Shown: positions 46,458 through 56,254, counted from the first letter of the stretch. The stretch is DNA of 64,000 bases from Halostagnicola kamekurae (GCF_900116205.1 NZ_FOZS01000002.1:496001-560000), one strand, 5' to 3'. A program made the numbers and translations. The notes: generated by a model from the letters alone, not told the origin.

Positions 46458-46784
46458 CTACTCCGGCATCCGGTCGTCGACGGTCCAGACGTTCGGGAGC
46501 CACTCGAGGCGACCGGCGAAGAGTAACCCGACGCCGACGGCCATCGGCCCGAAGAAGCCGGCGACGAAGGCGACGCCCCCCGGCTCTACGACGAGCGTGA
46601 GCGCAGAGCCGACCAGAAACAGCCAGCCGAGCGCCTCCCACGGTCGGCCGTCGTAGAGCCGTCTCGAGGCGAGCGAGAGCAAAAAGCCGCCGAAGGCGGC
46701 CGCGACGATGATCGCATCGATCGCGAGCGAACTCGCTGTCAACAGCGCGAATCCGCCGACCGCGATCCAGTCGAAGTGGTCCAT
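46458..46784 (-). CDS. Small four-TM membrane protein
   Basis: This 108-residue protein has four hydrophobic helices (about 6-22, 24-42, 50-68 and 70-92) and ends with a short polar tail VWTVDDRMPE. It has no known motif. It lies upstream of metG on the same strand with an 89-bp gap and may share its transcript. Confidence 0.6.
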   Translation of the reverse strand: MDHFDWIAVGGFALLTASSLAIDAIIVAAAFGGFLLSLASRRLYDGRPWEALGWLFLVGSALTLVVEPGGVAFVAGFFGPMAVGVGLLFAGRLEWLPNVWTVDDRMPE

Positions 46785-46877
46785 CGCTCTCTGTTGGATA
46801 CCTTTCTCGAGCGGATCGAAAAACGTGTATCGATCCGTTAGTACGGTGGCGCATTCGTCACTGCCGATCAGCTCCGC

Positions 46878-47999
46878 TCAGTCGTCGCTTATGACCGGCA
46901 CGCTCGCGCGACACTGGAGCCGATCCAGATCCGCGATGAACGCCTCGAGCATCGACCGCGTGACGTGGGGCATACAGACGATCCGCATCTCGTCGGTCGC
47001 CGTCCGAGAGATTCGCCACCCCTCGCGTCGAAGCGAGTCGAACGTCGAGACCGGCACGTCGGCGGCGACCAGCGGCAGCGTCGGTTCGACGACCTCGAAG
47101 CCGCGCGCGACGAGCGCGTCGGCGAGCCAGTCGGCGTTGCGCTGGGACCGGGCGTACTGGCGCCGGTAGCCGCCGGGCCACAGCGCCTCCATCGCGGCGA
47201 CCGCGCTCGCGACGCCGGCGCCCGATCTGGTCCCAGTCAGCGTCGCTTGCGACGTCGACTCGAGGTACGGCGTGTCGATCGCGAGTTCGTCGAGCAGCGT
47301 CTCGTCGCGTGCGAGCAATCCGCCGGCGGGGACCGCGGCCTGTCCCATCTTGTGGGGATCGATCGCCATCGTATCGATCGGCGCGTGCGAGAAGTTCCAC
47401 TCGTAGTCGGTAAACGGGAGGACGAATCCGCCCCAGGCCGCGTCGACGTGAAAGAGCGCGTCGACCGACCGGGCGATCTCGCCCAGTTCCGGAATCGGGT
47501 CGACGCGACCGTACTCGGTCGTTCCCGCGACGCCGACGACGAGCGCCGTCCGCTCGTCGACGCTGTGGCGAACTGCCTCGAGGTCGGCCCGGTGGTCCTC
47601 GTCGGTGGGGACGATCCGCAACTTGACGCCGAGGACGTTCGCGGCCTTTTGAAAACTGAAGTGTCCGGATTCGGGCATCACGACGTTCGGCATCTCCGTT
47701 TCCGATCGGTTCGATAGACGACCCGCGTCTCGGCTCTCGAACCGATCGCGGGCGATTCGAACTGCCTGAATGTTCGCTTCGGTCCCGCCGCTCGCGACGT
47801 AGCCCGCGGGCGAGTCGAGACCCGCTATCTCGCCGAGCGTCGACACCGCTTCCTCCTCGAGTTCGGTGATGGCCGGGTACGTTCCCGGGTCGCCGGGGTT
47901 CGTCGCGAGAAAGCGTTCGGCCGCCGTACGCGCGTCCGGGTGCGGTTCGGTGCACATCGAGGACAGCACCCGGTCAAACGTCTGCGGCTCGACCTGCAT
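46878..47999 (-). CDS. mfnA: Tyrosine/aspartate decarboxylase, MfnA family
   Basis: This 373-residue group II PLP decarboxylase has [31 protein letters not shown] and the PLP lysine in IDPHKMGQA. In archaea MfnA makes tyramine (for methanofuran) or beta-alanine from aspartate for CoA; in haloarchaea, which lack methanofuran, beta-alanine for CoA is the likely product. I prefer the ATG at 47999 ([15 protein letters not shown]), as the upstream frame opens with GTG only two codons earlier. Confidence 0.88.
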   Translation of the reverse strand: MQVEPQTFDRVLSSMCTEPHPDARTAAERFLATNPGDPGTYPAITELEEEAVSTLGEIAGLDSPAGYVASGGTEANIQAVRIARDRFESRDAGRLSNRSETEMPNVVMPESGHFSFQKAANVLGVKLRIVPTDEDHRADLEAVRHSVDERTALVVGVAGTTEYGRVDPIPELGEIARSVDALFHVDAAWGGFVLPFTDYEWNFSHAPIDTMAIDPHKMGQAAVPAGGLLARDETLLDELAIDTPYLESTSQATLTGTRSGAGVASAVAAMEALWPGGYRRQYARSQRNADWLADALVARGFEVVEPTLPLVAADVPVSTFDSLRREGWRISRTATDEMRIVCMPHVTRSMLEAFIADLDRLQCRASVPVISDD

Positions 48000-48107
48000 A
48001 TACACTGTAACTGTTTCTCAGCGATTTATTCGTTGCGTTTCCACGCAGAAACGTGTGGTCGGCCACCGTGCGAGCGGTTTCGAGTCGATCACGAGCGGAG
48101 TACCAGC

Positions 48108-48128
48108 GGCCGCGACCAGGTCGCGGCC
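48108..48128 (-). terminator. Palindrome downstream of ppsA
   Basis: GGCCGCGACC-A-GGTCGCGGCC is a perfect 10-bp inverted repeat with one central base, lying 12 bp after the ppsA stop codon. As RNA it would fold a strong GC stem. There is no T-run, so it may stabilise the 3' end rather than terminate. Confidence 0.4.
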
Positions 48129-48140
48129 AATTCGCTCGAG

Positions 48141-50498
48141 TCAGCGGACCGAATCCAGCAGGAGCTTCTGTTCGACGCGTTTGACCTCGTGTTGGACGTC
48201 GCGGACGGCGTCGATGTTCGCGGAGATCGAGCTGATTCCCTGGTTGACGAGGAACTGGACCATATCCGGCTTCGAGCCGGCCTGGCCGCAGATGCTCGTT
48301 TCGATATCGTGTTCGCGGCAGGTCTCGATAACGTCCTCAAGCAGGCGCAAGATCGCGGGATGGAGTTCGTCGAAGCGATCCGCGACGTGCTCGTTGTTGC
48401 GGTCGACCGCCAGCGTGTACTGAGTGAGGTCGTTCGTGCCGAACGAAGCGAAGTCGATACCCGCTTCGGCCAGTTCCTCGACGCTCAGTGCTGCGGCGGG
48501 CGTCTCGATCATCGCGCCCCACTTGCGCTTTTCGGGGTCGATGCCGGCGGCTTTCAGCTGCTCTTTCGCGCGGTAGACGTCTTCGGCGTCGTTGACCAGC
48601 GGGAGCATGATCTCGACGTTGTCGTAGCCCATCTCGTAGAGCCGGGCGAACGCCTCGAGTTCGTGGCCGAAGACGTCGGTTCGATCGAGCGAGCGACGGA
48701 TGCCCCGGTAGCCCAGCATCGGGTTGTGCTCGACCGGCTCGTCGTCGCCGCCCTCGAGTTGGCGGAACTCGTCGCTGGGCGCGTCGAGCGTGCGCACGCG
48801 GACGGGCCGCGGGTAGAACTCGTCGGCGACGGTTCGGATCCCCTGAATCAATTCCTTAATGTAGGCGTCGGTACCGTTTTCCTCGATGAATTTCTCGGGG
48901 GTCTGATTCAGCGAGAGGATCATGTGCTCGGTGCGCAGCAGGCCGACGCCGTCGGCGCCCGTCGCGGCCGCGCGTTCGGCGGCTTCGGGGATGGAGACGT
49001 TGACCTTGACTTCCGTCGCCGTCATCGGTTTGACCGGCGACTGCGGGCGAACCTCTTCGACCGGTTCGGTCTCCTCTTCGGGGTCGACCGTCTCGCCCTC
49101 GAGGACCGCGCCCTTGTCACCGTCGAGGGTGACGAGTTGGCCGTCTTCGAGCACGGTCGTGGCGTTGGTGGTGCCGACGATGGCGGGGACGCCGAGTTCG
49201 CGTGAGACGATGGCGGCGTGGCTGGTCATGCCGCCCTCGTCGGTGACGATACCCGCGGCGCGTTTCATCGCCGGGACCATGTCGGGCATGGTCATCTCGG
49301 TGACGATTATGTCGCCCTCGCCGACCTTCGCGAGGTCGTCGAGTTTCGTGACGACCTGTGCGGCCCCGCTGACGGTGCCCGGACTCGAGCCCAGCCCGTC
49401 GACGATGATTTCGCCGGTGGCCTCCGACGCCTCGCCTGCGTCACTTCCCCTCTCGGAGCCGCTCTCGGCGGTCTGGACGCTCCCGCTTCCGTCGGTGACG
49501 CCTTGGGCTGCGTTGACGGCTCCGGAATCGGCCGCCTCGACTTTGGCGTTTTCAGGTTCCTCGATCGTGGTGATCGGACGGGACTGAAGCATGAAGTCCT
49601 CGTCGTCGGTCATCGCCCACTCGACGTCCTGGGGCGTGTCGTAGTGATCCTCGACGTGCTCGCCGAGGTCGACGAGCCGAGAGAGTTCGTCGTCCGAGAG
49701 CACCCGCTCGGTGCGTTTGTCTTCGGGAACCTCGCGTTCGACGGTTTCTCCGGTCTCCTCGTCTTTGACGTGCATGACCTTCTTCTCTGCGACGGTGACG
49801 TCGACGTCGTCCTCGGTTCGCGAGACGACGTAATTATCGGGTGAGACCGCGCCGGAGACGACGGCTTCGCCGAGTCCCCAGGCGGCCTCGATGATCATCG
49901 TCGGATCGCCTGTCGAGGGGTGGCTGGTGAACATGACGCCCGATTTCTCGGCGTCGACCATCTGCTGGACGACGACCGCGATGTTGACCGCGGAGTGGTC
50001 GAAGCCCTGCTCCTGGCGGTAGTAGATCGCCCGCTGGGTGAACAGTGAGGCCCAACACTCCCGCACGCGATCGAGCAACTCGTCTTCGGTGACGTTCAGG
50101 TAAGTGTCCTGTTGGCCGGCGAAGGAGGCGTCCGGCAGGTCCTCGGCCGTCGCCGAGGAGCGGACGGCAACGAAGGCCTCGCCGTCGCCGACCCCGCGGT
50201 AGGCCTCGAGGATCTCCTCGCGGAGGGCCTCGGGGAACGGCGTCTCGAGAATGAGCTCTTGGGCGCGGTCGGCCGCGTCCGCGAGCGCGCTCGAGTCGTC
50301 GGTGTCGACATCGACGACGTCGAAGAGCTCGTTGTCGATATCGGCGTTTTCGATAAACGATCTGTAGGTACCTGCCGTGACGACGAATCCCGGTGGGACC
50401 GGCAAGCCCGCCCCCGTGAGTTCACCGAGAGAAGCACCTTTGCCGCCGACCGTCTCGAGGTCGTCGGCGCTGATCTCGTCCAGCCAGAGTACAGCCAT
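48141..50498 (-). CDS. ppsA: Phosphoenolpyruvate synthase
   Basis: This 785-residue enzyme makes PEP from pyruvate and ATP for gluconeogenesis. It has the ATP-grasp-like N-terminal domain (VGGKGASLGELTGAGLPVPPGF), the swivelling domain with phospho-His427 in GGMTSHAAIVSRELG, and a C-terminal TIM barrel (VGLLRTEHMIL ... SFGTNDLTQYTL ... SICGQAG). An Ala/Gly/Ser-rich linker at about 325-375 is longer than usual. It opposes pyruvate kinase encoded about 9 kb away. A TATA-like CTTTATC lies about 25-32 bp ahead of the ATG. Confidence 0.95.
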   Translation of the reverse strand: MAVLWLDEISADDLETVGGKGASLGELTGAGLPVPPGFVVTAGTYRSFIENADIDNELFDVVDVDTDDSSALADAADRAQELILETPFPEALREEILEAYRGVGDGEAFVAVRSSATAEDLPDASFAGQQDTYLNVTEDELLDRVRECWASLFTQRAIYYRQEQGFDHSAVNIAVVVQQMVDAEKSGVMFTSHPSTGDPTMIIEAAWGLGEAVVSGAVSPDNYVVSRTEDDVDVTVAEKKVMHVKDEETGETVEREVPEDKRTERVLSDDELSRLVDLGEHVEDHYDTPQDVEWAMTDDEDFMLQSRPITTIEEPENAKVEAADSGAVNAAQGVTDGSGSVQTAESGSERGSDAGEASEATGEIIVDGLGSSPGTVSGAAQVVTKLDDLAKVGEGDIIVTEMTMPDMVPAMKRAAGIVTDEGGMTSHAAIVSRELGVPAIVGTTNATTVLEDGQLVTLDGDKGAVLEGETVDPEEETEPVEEVRPQSPVKPMTATEVKVNVSIPEAAERAAATGADGVGLLRTEHMILSLNQTPEKFIEENGTDAYIKELIQGIRTVADEFYPRPVRVRTLDAPSDEFRQLEGGDDEPVEHNPMLGYRGIRRSLDRTDVFGHELEAFARLYEMGYDNVEIMLPLVNDAEDVYRAKEQLKAAGIDPEKRKWGAMIETPAAALSVEELAEAGIDFASFGTNDLTQYTLAVDRNNEHVADRFDELHPAILRLLEDVIETCREHDIETSICGQAGSKPDMVQFLVNQGISSISANIDAVRDVQHEVKRVEQKLLLDSVR

Positions 50499-50557
50499 CT
50501 CTATTTGCGTGGACAGCAGGTCCGATAAAGAAGGTTGCGAACATACTTCACAGAGAC

Positions 50558-50577
50558 TACTCGGGACCGAATGAGTA
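50558..50577 (-). promoter_or_regulatory. TACTC-N10-GAGTA dyad upstream of ppsA
   Basis: This perfect 5-bp dyad lies 60-79 bp upstream of the ppsA ATG, just outside the TATA box. It resembles the TrmB site (TACT-N7/8-GAGTA) but with a spacer about 3 bp longer. In Halobacterium, TrmB activates ppsA from a site upstream of the promoter, so the placement fits while the spacing does not fully. Confidence 0.45.
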
Positions 50578-50695
50578 TCTCCGCGGCCCGCTGATTTCGC
50601 CGCTTCAACAATGGTCGATCTGTCCCTGACGGTATTGGTTCGACCGTTGAACAGTATCCCACAGCGATTATAGAACTCGAGTTACTGGTCAGACC

Positions 50696-51523
50696 ATGGA
50701 ACTCTCCAACGCTGCGAAGTGGACGCTATTCAATCGGGCGCTCACGGCGGGCGCAATGGTTCTCGGAACTGGATTGGCCCTCCTCGGCTTCGTCCTCGGG
50801 TTCTGGGGATCGATCGAAACGCTGGTCGTCGATAGGAACGTCCAGACCGCGGTCGAGAACGCGAATCCGATACTCACGCTCGCGCTCGCAGCGGTCGGCT
50901 TCATCGTCTGGCAGATAGGCAAGACCTACGCGCTGTTCTGGTCGCTCCCTCGAGCGTCCGGGCGAGCCGCCGCGAAGCGCTTCGACCACGGGCGACTCAA
51001 GAGCGAGGTCGTCGAGGCGCTCGACGAGCGACTGGCTGAGATGGAAGAGGACGTCGCAGAGACCCGCCGAAGCGTCCAGGAACTGAAACGGACCGAGCAC
51101 GCGGCCGCCTTCGACGAGGAGGACGCCCTCGAGTCGACGCCCGTCCAACGATCGGAGTCGACCGCCCGTTCAGCGACGACTGCCCAGCAACCGGGAGCGA
51201 CTGCCAGTTCAGCGGCGACCGGTCAGCAGTCGGCGACGGATCGGTCCGAAACGACCGGTCAGTCACAGTCCAACCCGGCCGAGCGCTCCGCATCCGAATC
51301 CGGTAAGCCGGCCGAATCCGGGTTCGAGTTTTCGTCACCTGACGGTTCGAACTCGGAACGGCCCGGCGAACGGGCTCCGAGCGAATCACACCCACAGGAT
51401 CCACAGACGACGACCGAGACCGAGAACGAAGCGCCGTCGTCATCCACCGAGACGGATCGACCGGATGCGACCGACGCGGACGACCAGGACGCGCCGTCGG
51501 AGTCGGACGAGCCCCGAAACTGA
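50696..51523 (+). CDS. Two-TM membrane protein with coiled coil and disordered tail
   Basis: This 275-residue protein has two membrane helices (about 15-38 and 62-85) and a helical, probably coiled-coil region at about 100-135 (LKSEVVEALDERLAEMEEDVAETRRSVQEL). The rest is a Ser/Thr/Glu/Gln-rich low-complexity tail of about 130 residues. No family is recognised. It is divergent from ppsA. Confidence 0.65.
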   Translation: MELSNAAKWTLFNRALTAGAMVLGTGLALLGFVLGFWGSIETLVVDRNVQTAVENANPILTLALAAVGFIVWQIGKTYALFWSLPRASGRAAAKRFDHGRLKSEVVEALDERLAEMEEDVAETRRSVQELKRTEHAAAFDEEDALESTPVQRSESTARSATTAQQPGATASSAATGQQSATDRSETTGQSQSNPAERSASESGKPAESGFEFSSPDGSNSERPGERAPSESHPQDPQTTTETENEAPSSSTETDRPDATDADDQDAPSESDEPRN

Positions 51524-51606
51524 TCGCGGTTCTATCACCGACGACGCCACCGCCCGCCGTCGTCTCCGCTCCGAAACTCACCGATCATTTCTCGCCGCCG
51601 TAATAC

Positions 51607-52512
51607 TCAGGCCTCGAGGATGTCGTCTTCCTCGATGTCGGGAACGGTGATCGTTCCGTCCAGCGCGGTAACGCCTCGTCCGCCGACACGCACGCCGTCC
51701 TCGAGGCGGACCCGGACCAGCCCCGGCCGGTCGACGTAGTGGCCCTGCTCGAGGTGCAGTTCCTCGGGGAGGTCGTCGTCGAACGCGCTGAACCGATCGA
51801 GGTAGGCCGCGACGGCGCCGCTCGCGGTGCCCGTAACGGGGTCCTCGGGGACGCCCGCGCCGGGCGCGAACATCCGGCCGTGCAGCGTCGAGTCGCGGTC
51901 GAGCGCGTCGAAGGTAAAGCAGTAGACGCCCGCTGCGTCGACCGAATCGGCGAGTTCCTCGACGGCGTTCATGTCCGGGTCGGCGTCGCCGAGGTCCGAG
52001 AGGTAGGTGATCGGCACGATCAAGAACGGCAGGCCGGTCGAGGAAACCGCGAGCGGAATATCGTCGCTGGCCCCCTCGAGCGCGGCCTGGCTTACCCCCA
52101 GCGCGTCGGCAACGCGGTCGTAACCGACATCGGCCTCGCGAATTTGGGGCTCGTCCTGCGTCATCCAGACTGTGCCGTCCTCCCCGACCTCGATCTCGAG
52201 GACGCCGACGTTCGTCTCGAGGGCGGTCGTTCCGGGCTCAAGTCCGTCGTCGTGGAGGTGTGCGAAGGAGCCGATCGTCGCGTGCCCGCAGAGATCTACC
52301 TCCTGCGTTGGGGTGAAATACCGCACGCGGCGGTCGGCGTCCGGATCGTTGCTCGAGTGCAGGAAGGCCGTCTCGCTGACGGCCATCTCGGCGGCGATAG
52401 ACTGCATCTGCGCGGCCGAGAGGCCGTCTGCGTCCGGCACGACGCCGGCGGGATTGCCGGAAAGCGGTTCGTCGGTGAAGGCGTCGACCTGGACGATCCG
52501 AATCGTCTCCAT
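51607..52512 (-). CDS. PhzF-family isomerase/epimerase-like protein
   Basis: This 301-residue protein begins IRIVQVDAFTDEPLSGNPAGVV, the PhzF signature, with the catalytic-type Glu in AVSETAFL and RYFTPTQEVDLCGHATIG. The second half repeats the fold with EDPVTGTASGAVAAYLD. PhzF-like proteins isomerise or epimerise small acids; the archaeal substrate is unknown. The ATG at 52512 is clear from the conserved METIRIVQVD. Confidence 0.88.
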   Translation of the reverse strand: METIRIVQVDAFTDEPLSGNPAGVVPDADGLSAAQMQSIAAEMAVSETAFLHSSNDPDADRRVRYFTPTQEVDLCGHATIGSFAHLHDDGLEPGTTALETNVGVLEIEVGEDGTVWMTQDEPQIREADVGYDRVADALGVSQAALEGASDDIPLAVSSTGLPFLIVPITYLSDLGDADPDMNAVEELADSVDAAGVYCFTFDALDRDSTLHGRMFAPGAGVPEDPVTGTASGAVAAYLDRFSAFDDDLPEELHLEQGHYVDRPGLVRVRLEDGVRVGGRGVTALDGTITVPDIEEDDILEA

Positions 52513-52967
52513 ACGAAGTCGGTAGGGCAGGCGGCGTATCAATCCACCGCCGTCGCCACGATACCGGCACTCGACCACGCAGGTCGACGCTATCTACTCA
52601 CCTACAGGCCGTCGATACCATTGCGAGTACGGTTCCTCGTCGAGTAGTCATCGATAGCGGACCAATCATGTTTCGTTAGATGGGTTTACTGCGAGTTTTT
52701 CGTGACTGTGACCAATATAGTATCCATTGGACCAATTCCAACCGGTCACGAATTTGTGACTGTCCTGGCGCACTGGTTTCCCTCAGGGGAGTCTATATCT
52801 AATACCGTTCTTGATCGATAAACTGCCTCGTGACACTCTCATTATGCGACCACATATAAACTAAACCATATTTTAAAAATTTAAACTATATAGATACCAA
52901 TCCTAGTTACAATATATATTTTGTAGTAATATCAAAATTTAATAATTGGGTTATGTGACTGGTTCCT
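52513..52967. other. AT-rich intergenic region with repeated ACCAAT and GTGAC words
   Basis: This 455-bp gap has no gene I can support. GACCAAT occurs at about 52660-52666, 52710-52716 and 52730-52736, the last inside the palindrome ATTGG-A-CCAAT. GTGAC occurs twice near 52702-52712 and again in the dyad GTCAC-N6-GTGAC (52745-52760). From about 52.85 kb the sequence is almost pure AT; AAATTTAATAATT near 52934-52946 may be the promoter of the Tat protein gene. Confidence 0.55.
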
Positions 52968-54044
52968 ATGCCGATAGGAAATAGAAGTCGCCGTAACGCA
53001 CTGAAACTGTTCGGAACTGTTGCGATGGGAGGCCTACTGTCTCTCGGAGCAACACCAGTCCAGGGAACAAAGGCTGTGAGTCTCCCTGTTCGGGCCAGAG
53101 GGGTGCGTACCATTCGTCGGATTCCCCAAGCGGATGGATACATTCGAGAAGTCAAATTCGAGATTGAAGAAACTGATCCGATATCAGTGGATTCGGAAAG
53201 TAAATCAACTACGATGAGTACCGAATCCGGTAGTTATAATCCCGAAGTCAGGCCAGGCAATACAGTTGACTTCGGGAGGGACGAGATGAGGATTGACGGA
53301 GAGATGTTCAAAGATACTGAACAAGCAGCCAAATCTCAGCTTTCAGAAACGGACGATCCGGACGTGGTTGAATATGAAGATACAGCAATTCTGGGGACTG
53401 TCGAGCAACACTATGCCCAGGAGATGCGGATGCGGGACGCACTTTTAGCCGACGACTCTCTCTCCTCGCAGGCAGAATCGAATCCGCTACTTGCTGCAGA
53501 TTGTTCGAAGTATACGTACAATGGAAACAACCCGTCTGATCGGGACGACCTTGCCGAACGAACAGCACCGATTAATCTTGCATGGGATAATGGAAAAGAT
53601 GCGTCGGACATACAGGATGATATGCAGGATGAAGGGTGGGGAGCGCCATGGCCATCCAGTGACAAATACGTCTTCGAGGATGAAGACACGGTCAAGGCAC
53701 AGGACGAACACATAAAAAGGAATATTCCTCCTAGTTCGGTACCGACCCAGTATCACGTTCGAGCCTATGATCTCTCCGGCGTTGCCAATCTAGAGGTTAT
53801 CGGTGCAGGCCACAGAGACCCGCCGGATCACAACCAGGGCTGCGAATGGGTCGGTATCGGCTGTGGTGTCAACTGGAGAGCGTCGGAGACACGCGAGGAG
53901 GTGTCGGACGAGTGGACAGACGTGAAAACAAAATACGCAGGAAACGCAAATATCGACTCCGCCTCCGGCAATTACGATTATATCGAGGGCGATATCAAAG
54001 ACGATGGTGGCAGTATTGGATGTCCTCCTTTCTGTCCGGTATAA
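52968..54044 (+). CDS. Tat-exported protein of unknown function
   Basis: This 358-residue protein begins with NRSRRNALKLFGTVAMGGLL, a twin-arginine leader with cleavage likely near GATPVQG. The mature chain is hydrophilic and has five cysteines confined to its second half: one in LAADCSKY, two in NQGCEWVGIGCGVN and two in the last eight residues (GCPPFCPV). No enzyme motif is seen. Its GC content is well below that of the window, and the next gene is a five-TM protein. A secreted peptide precursor with a membrane partner is possible; nothing proves it. Confidence 0.7.
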   Translation: MPIGNRSRRNALKLFGTVAMGGLLSLGATPVQGTKAVSLPVRARGVRTIRRIPQADGYIREVKFEIEETDPISVDSESKSTTMSTESGSYNPEVRPGNTVDFGRDEMRIDGEMFKDTEQAAKSQLSETDDPDVVEYEDTAILGTVEQHYAQEMRMRDALLADDSLSSQAESNPLLAADCSKYTYNGNNPSDRDDLAERTAPINLAWDNGKDASDIQDDMQDEGWGAPWPSSDKYVFEDEDTVKAQDEHIKRNIPPSSVPTQYHVRAYDLSGVANLEVIGAGHRDPPDHNQGCEWVGIGCGVNWRASETREEVSDEWTDVKTKYAGNANIDSASGNYDYIEGDIKDDGGSIGCPPFCPV

Positions 54045-54082
54045 CGTAGTAATTATCTGCACGCCAACAGTACTGAAATAGT

Positions 54083-54589
54083 ATGCAGGGAAGTATTGAC
54101 CCGGTCTTTGGAAGCAGGCCGGTCAATGCGGCCGTCTCGATCGTGCTCGCATCCGTTGCCCTCTTAGGACTGTATTTCCTTCAGAAACGAGCCGACACTC
54201 CGGAAGGCGGCGCTGCAGCCGGCAGTGTCTGGTACGTCGTGATCTGTTCTGTGGTTTATCTTAGCCCGCGATACGTACATGATACGTTCGCATCCGGTGT
54301 CTTCGGATTCCAGTATCTCCTCTGGGTCTTCGTGATCGTCGTTCCGCTGGTGGCGCTTCAGGCCGGAGTCCCGGTGTACATTTTTGCAACCCGTGGAAAT
54401 GTGGGCGCGTTAGTCGGGTTGTTCGCTGTGACTGCCCTCACGTTTTGGGGACTACTGGGAACAGGTGGCGAGTCGGATATCTTAGTTGGATATCCCTACG
54501 TAATGTTTCCGGCCGCCGTCCTCATCGTTTCGTTTACTACTGGCGTGGATGTCGCTACCCGTAAAGTATCGAACCGGGTTGGTACGTGA
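54083..54589 (+). CDS. Five-TM membrane protein
   Basis: This 168-residue protein has about five hydrophobic helices (residues 14-34, 46-66, 72-98, 104-125 and 133-153) and a short polar C-terminus. It starts 39 bp after the Tat protein gene and shares its low GC, so the two were probably acquired together and may be cotranscribed. It could be an immunity, transport or sensor partner; there is no motif to decide. Confidence 0.65.
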   Translation: MQGSIDPVFGSRPVNAAVSIVLASVALLGLYFLQKRADTPEGGAAAGSVWYVVICSVVYLSPRYVHDTFASGVFGFQYLLWVFVIVVPLVALQAGVPVYIFATRGNVGALVGLFAVTALTFWGLLGTGGESDILVGYPYVMFPAAVLIVSFTTGVDVATRKVSNRVGT

Positions 54590-54641
54590 ACCCTGCCGAG
54601 GAACTTATCCGTTCGCTACTTTTCTGGCGTTTGTTGGTGCT

Positions 54642-54723
54642 ATAGTAGCCACTGAGACGATTTACACACCGATCGCGAAGCAATCTTGCGATCGGACGTA
54701 CAATGACTTTCAGTGGCGACTAT
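54642..54723. repeat. 82-bp imperfect palindrome (MITE-like or bidirectional hairpin)
   Basis: The outer arms ATAGTAGCCACTGA (54642-54655) and TCAGTGGCGACTAT (54710-54723) pair at 13 of 14 positions. The inner arms CCGATCGC (54669-54676) and GCGATCGG (54688-54695) pair perfectly, and AAG/CTT extends the stem to a CAAT loop. The element lies between two convergent genes. It could be a small non-autonomous mobile element or a two-way terminator. Confidence 0.7.
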
Positions 54724-54808
54724 CGTCGATACCTGCGTTAGTTCACGGTTCGAGGGAGGTCCCGCGATCTTCGAACGCCGGACGATAGAGAACGAACTGA
54801 CGGCGCAG

Positions 54809-56251
54809 TCAGTCGTTTTCGGCGTGTTCAACCGACGACTCCTCGCCGACTTCGACCTCCGATAATACGTCCGAGTCGAATCGGTGCGTCCCGGTCGGCG
54901 GCAAGTTCACGTCTGCTGCCGCCGATGCCTCGAGATCCGTGTTTCGCTCGAGATCTTTCATGTCGCCGTCCTCCCTGGCATCCTGGTCGATCCGCATCGA
55001 ACAGAAGTCGACCCCGCACATCGAGCAGAAGCGGGCCTCCTTGTAGTTGTCTTCGGGCAAAGTCTGGTCGTGGGCCGATTGGGCTCGTTCGGGATCAAGC
55101 GCGAGCGAGAACTGCTCGCGCCAGTCGAAGGCGTATCGCGCTTCCGAGAGGGCGTCGTCCCAGTCTCGAGCGCCCGGTCGGTCGTTTCCGACGTCGCCGG
55201 CGTGGGCGGCGATCCGGTAGGCCGCGAGTCCGTCGCGGACGTCGGCTTCGTCGGGTAATCCGAGGTGTTCTTTCGGGGTGACATAACAGAGCATCGCCGC
55301 GCCCTCCTTGGCGGCCATCGCCGCCCCGATCGCGCTCGTGATGTGGTCGTAGCCCGGCGCGATGTCGGTCACCAGCGGTCCGAGGACGTAAAACGGCGCG
55401 CCGTCGCAGACCTCCTGCTGGCGCTCGACGTTCTCCGCGATCTTGTCCATCGGGACGTGTCCCGGTCCTTCGACCATCACCTGCACGCCGCGGTCCCAGG
55501 CGCGTCGGGTCAACTCACCAAGCGTATCGAGTTCGGCGTACTGGGCCTCGTCGCATGCGTCCGCGATGCTTCCCGGCCGAAGGCTGTCGCCGAGACTGAA
55601 GGTCACGTTGTGCTCGAGGAAGACCTCGCAAATCTCGTCATAGACCTGAAAGAGCGGGTTCTGCTCGCCGTGGGTTTCCATCCACTTCGCCATGATCGAC
55701 CCGCCGCGGGAGACGATACCCGTTTTTCGTCCCTCCGTCAGCGGCAGGTGCTCGGCGAGGATACCGGCGTGAATCGTCATGTAGTCGACGCCCTGTGCAG
55801 CCTGCTTTTCGATCACCTCGAGTAGCAGGTCCGTCGTCAGCTCCTCGGGACTACCGGCGCGTTTGACCGCCTCGTACAGCGGCACCGTCCCGATCGGTAC
55901 CGGCGAGTGTTCGACGTTCGCCTCGCGGATGCGATCGAGGTCGGAACCGGTGCCGAGATCCATCACCGTATCCGCGCCGTGGTGGACCGCCGTGTGAAGC
56001 TTCTCGAGTTCCTCCTCGAGATCGCTCGTCGTCTCGCTGTTGCCGATGTTCGCGTTGACCTTCGTCGAGAACTCGCGTCCGATGATCATCGGATCGAGCG
56101 TTTCGTGGTTCGTGTTCGCCGGGATCACCGCCTGTCCCTCGGCGACCTGCTCGCGAACGAACTCCGGGTCGCGGTTCTCTCGCTCGGCGATGCGTCTCAT
56201 TTCGGGCGTTATCGTTCCATCGCGGGCTCTCTGAAGCTGGGTCGTCGGCAT
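54809..56251 (-). CDS. thiC: Phosphomethylpyrimidine synthase
   Basis: This 480-residue radical SAM enzyme converts AIR to HMP phosphate for thiamine. It has the C-terminal cluster motif CSMCGVDFC (C-x2-C-x4-C), preceded by [20 protein letters not shown], and the conserved [15 protein letters not shown] and [13 protein letters not shown] segments. It appears to be a stand-alone gene. An AT-rich dyad sits directly in front of the ATG. Confidence 0.95.
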   Translation of the reverse strand: MPTTQLQRARDGTITPEMRRIAERENRDPEFVREQVAEGQAVIPANTNHETLDPMIIGREFSTKVNANIGNSETTSDLEEELEKLHTAVHHGADTVMDLGTGSDLDRIREANVEHSPVPIGTVPLYEAVKRAGSPEELTTDLLLEVIEKQAAQGVDYMTIHAGILAEHLPLTEGRKTGIVSRGGSIMAKWMETHGEQNPLFQVYDEICEVFLEHNVTFSLGDSLRPGSIADACDEAQYAELDTLGELTRRAWDRGVQVMVEGPGHVPMDKIAENVERQQEVCDGAPFYVLGPLVTDIAPGYDHITSAIGAAMAAKEGAAMLCYVTPKEHLGLPDEADVRDGLAAYRIAAHAGDVGNDRPGARDWDDALSEARYAFDWREQFSLALDPERAQSAHDQTLPEDNYKEARFCSMCGVDFCSMRIDQDAREDGDMKDLERNTDLEASAAADVNLPPTGTHRFDSDVLSEVEVGEESSVEHAEND

Positions 56252-56254
56252 CGA

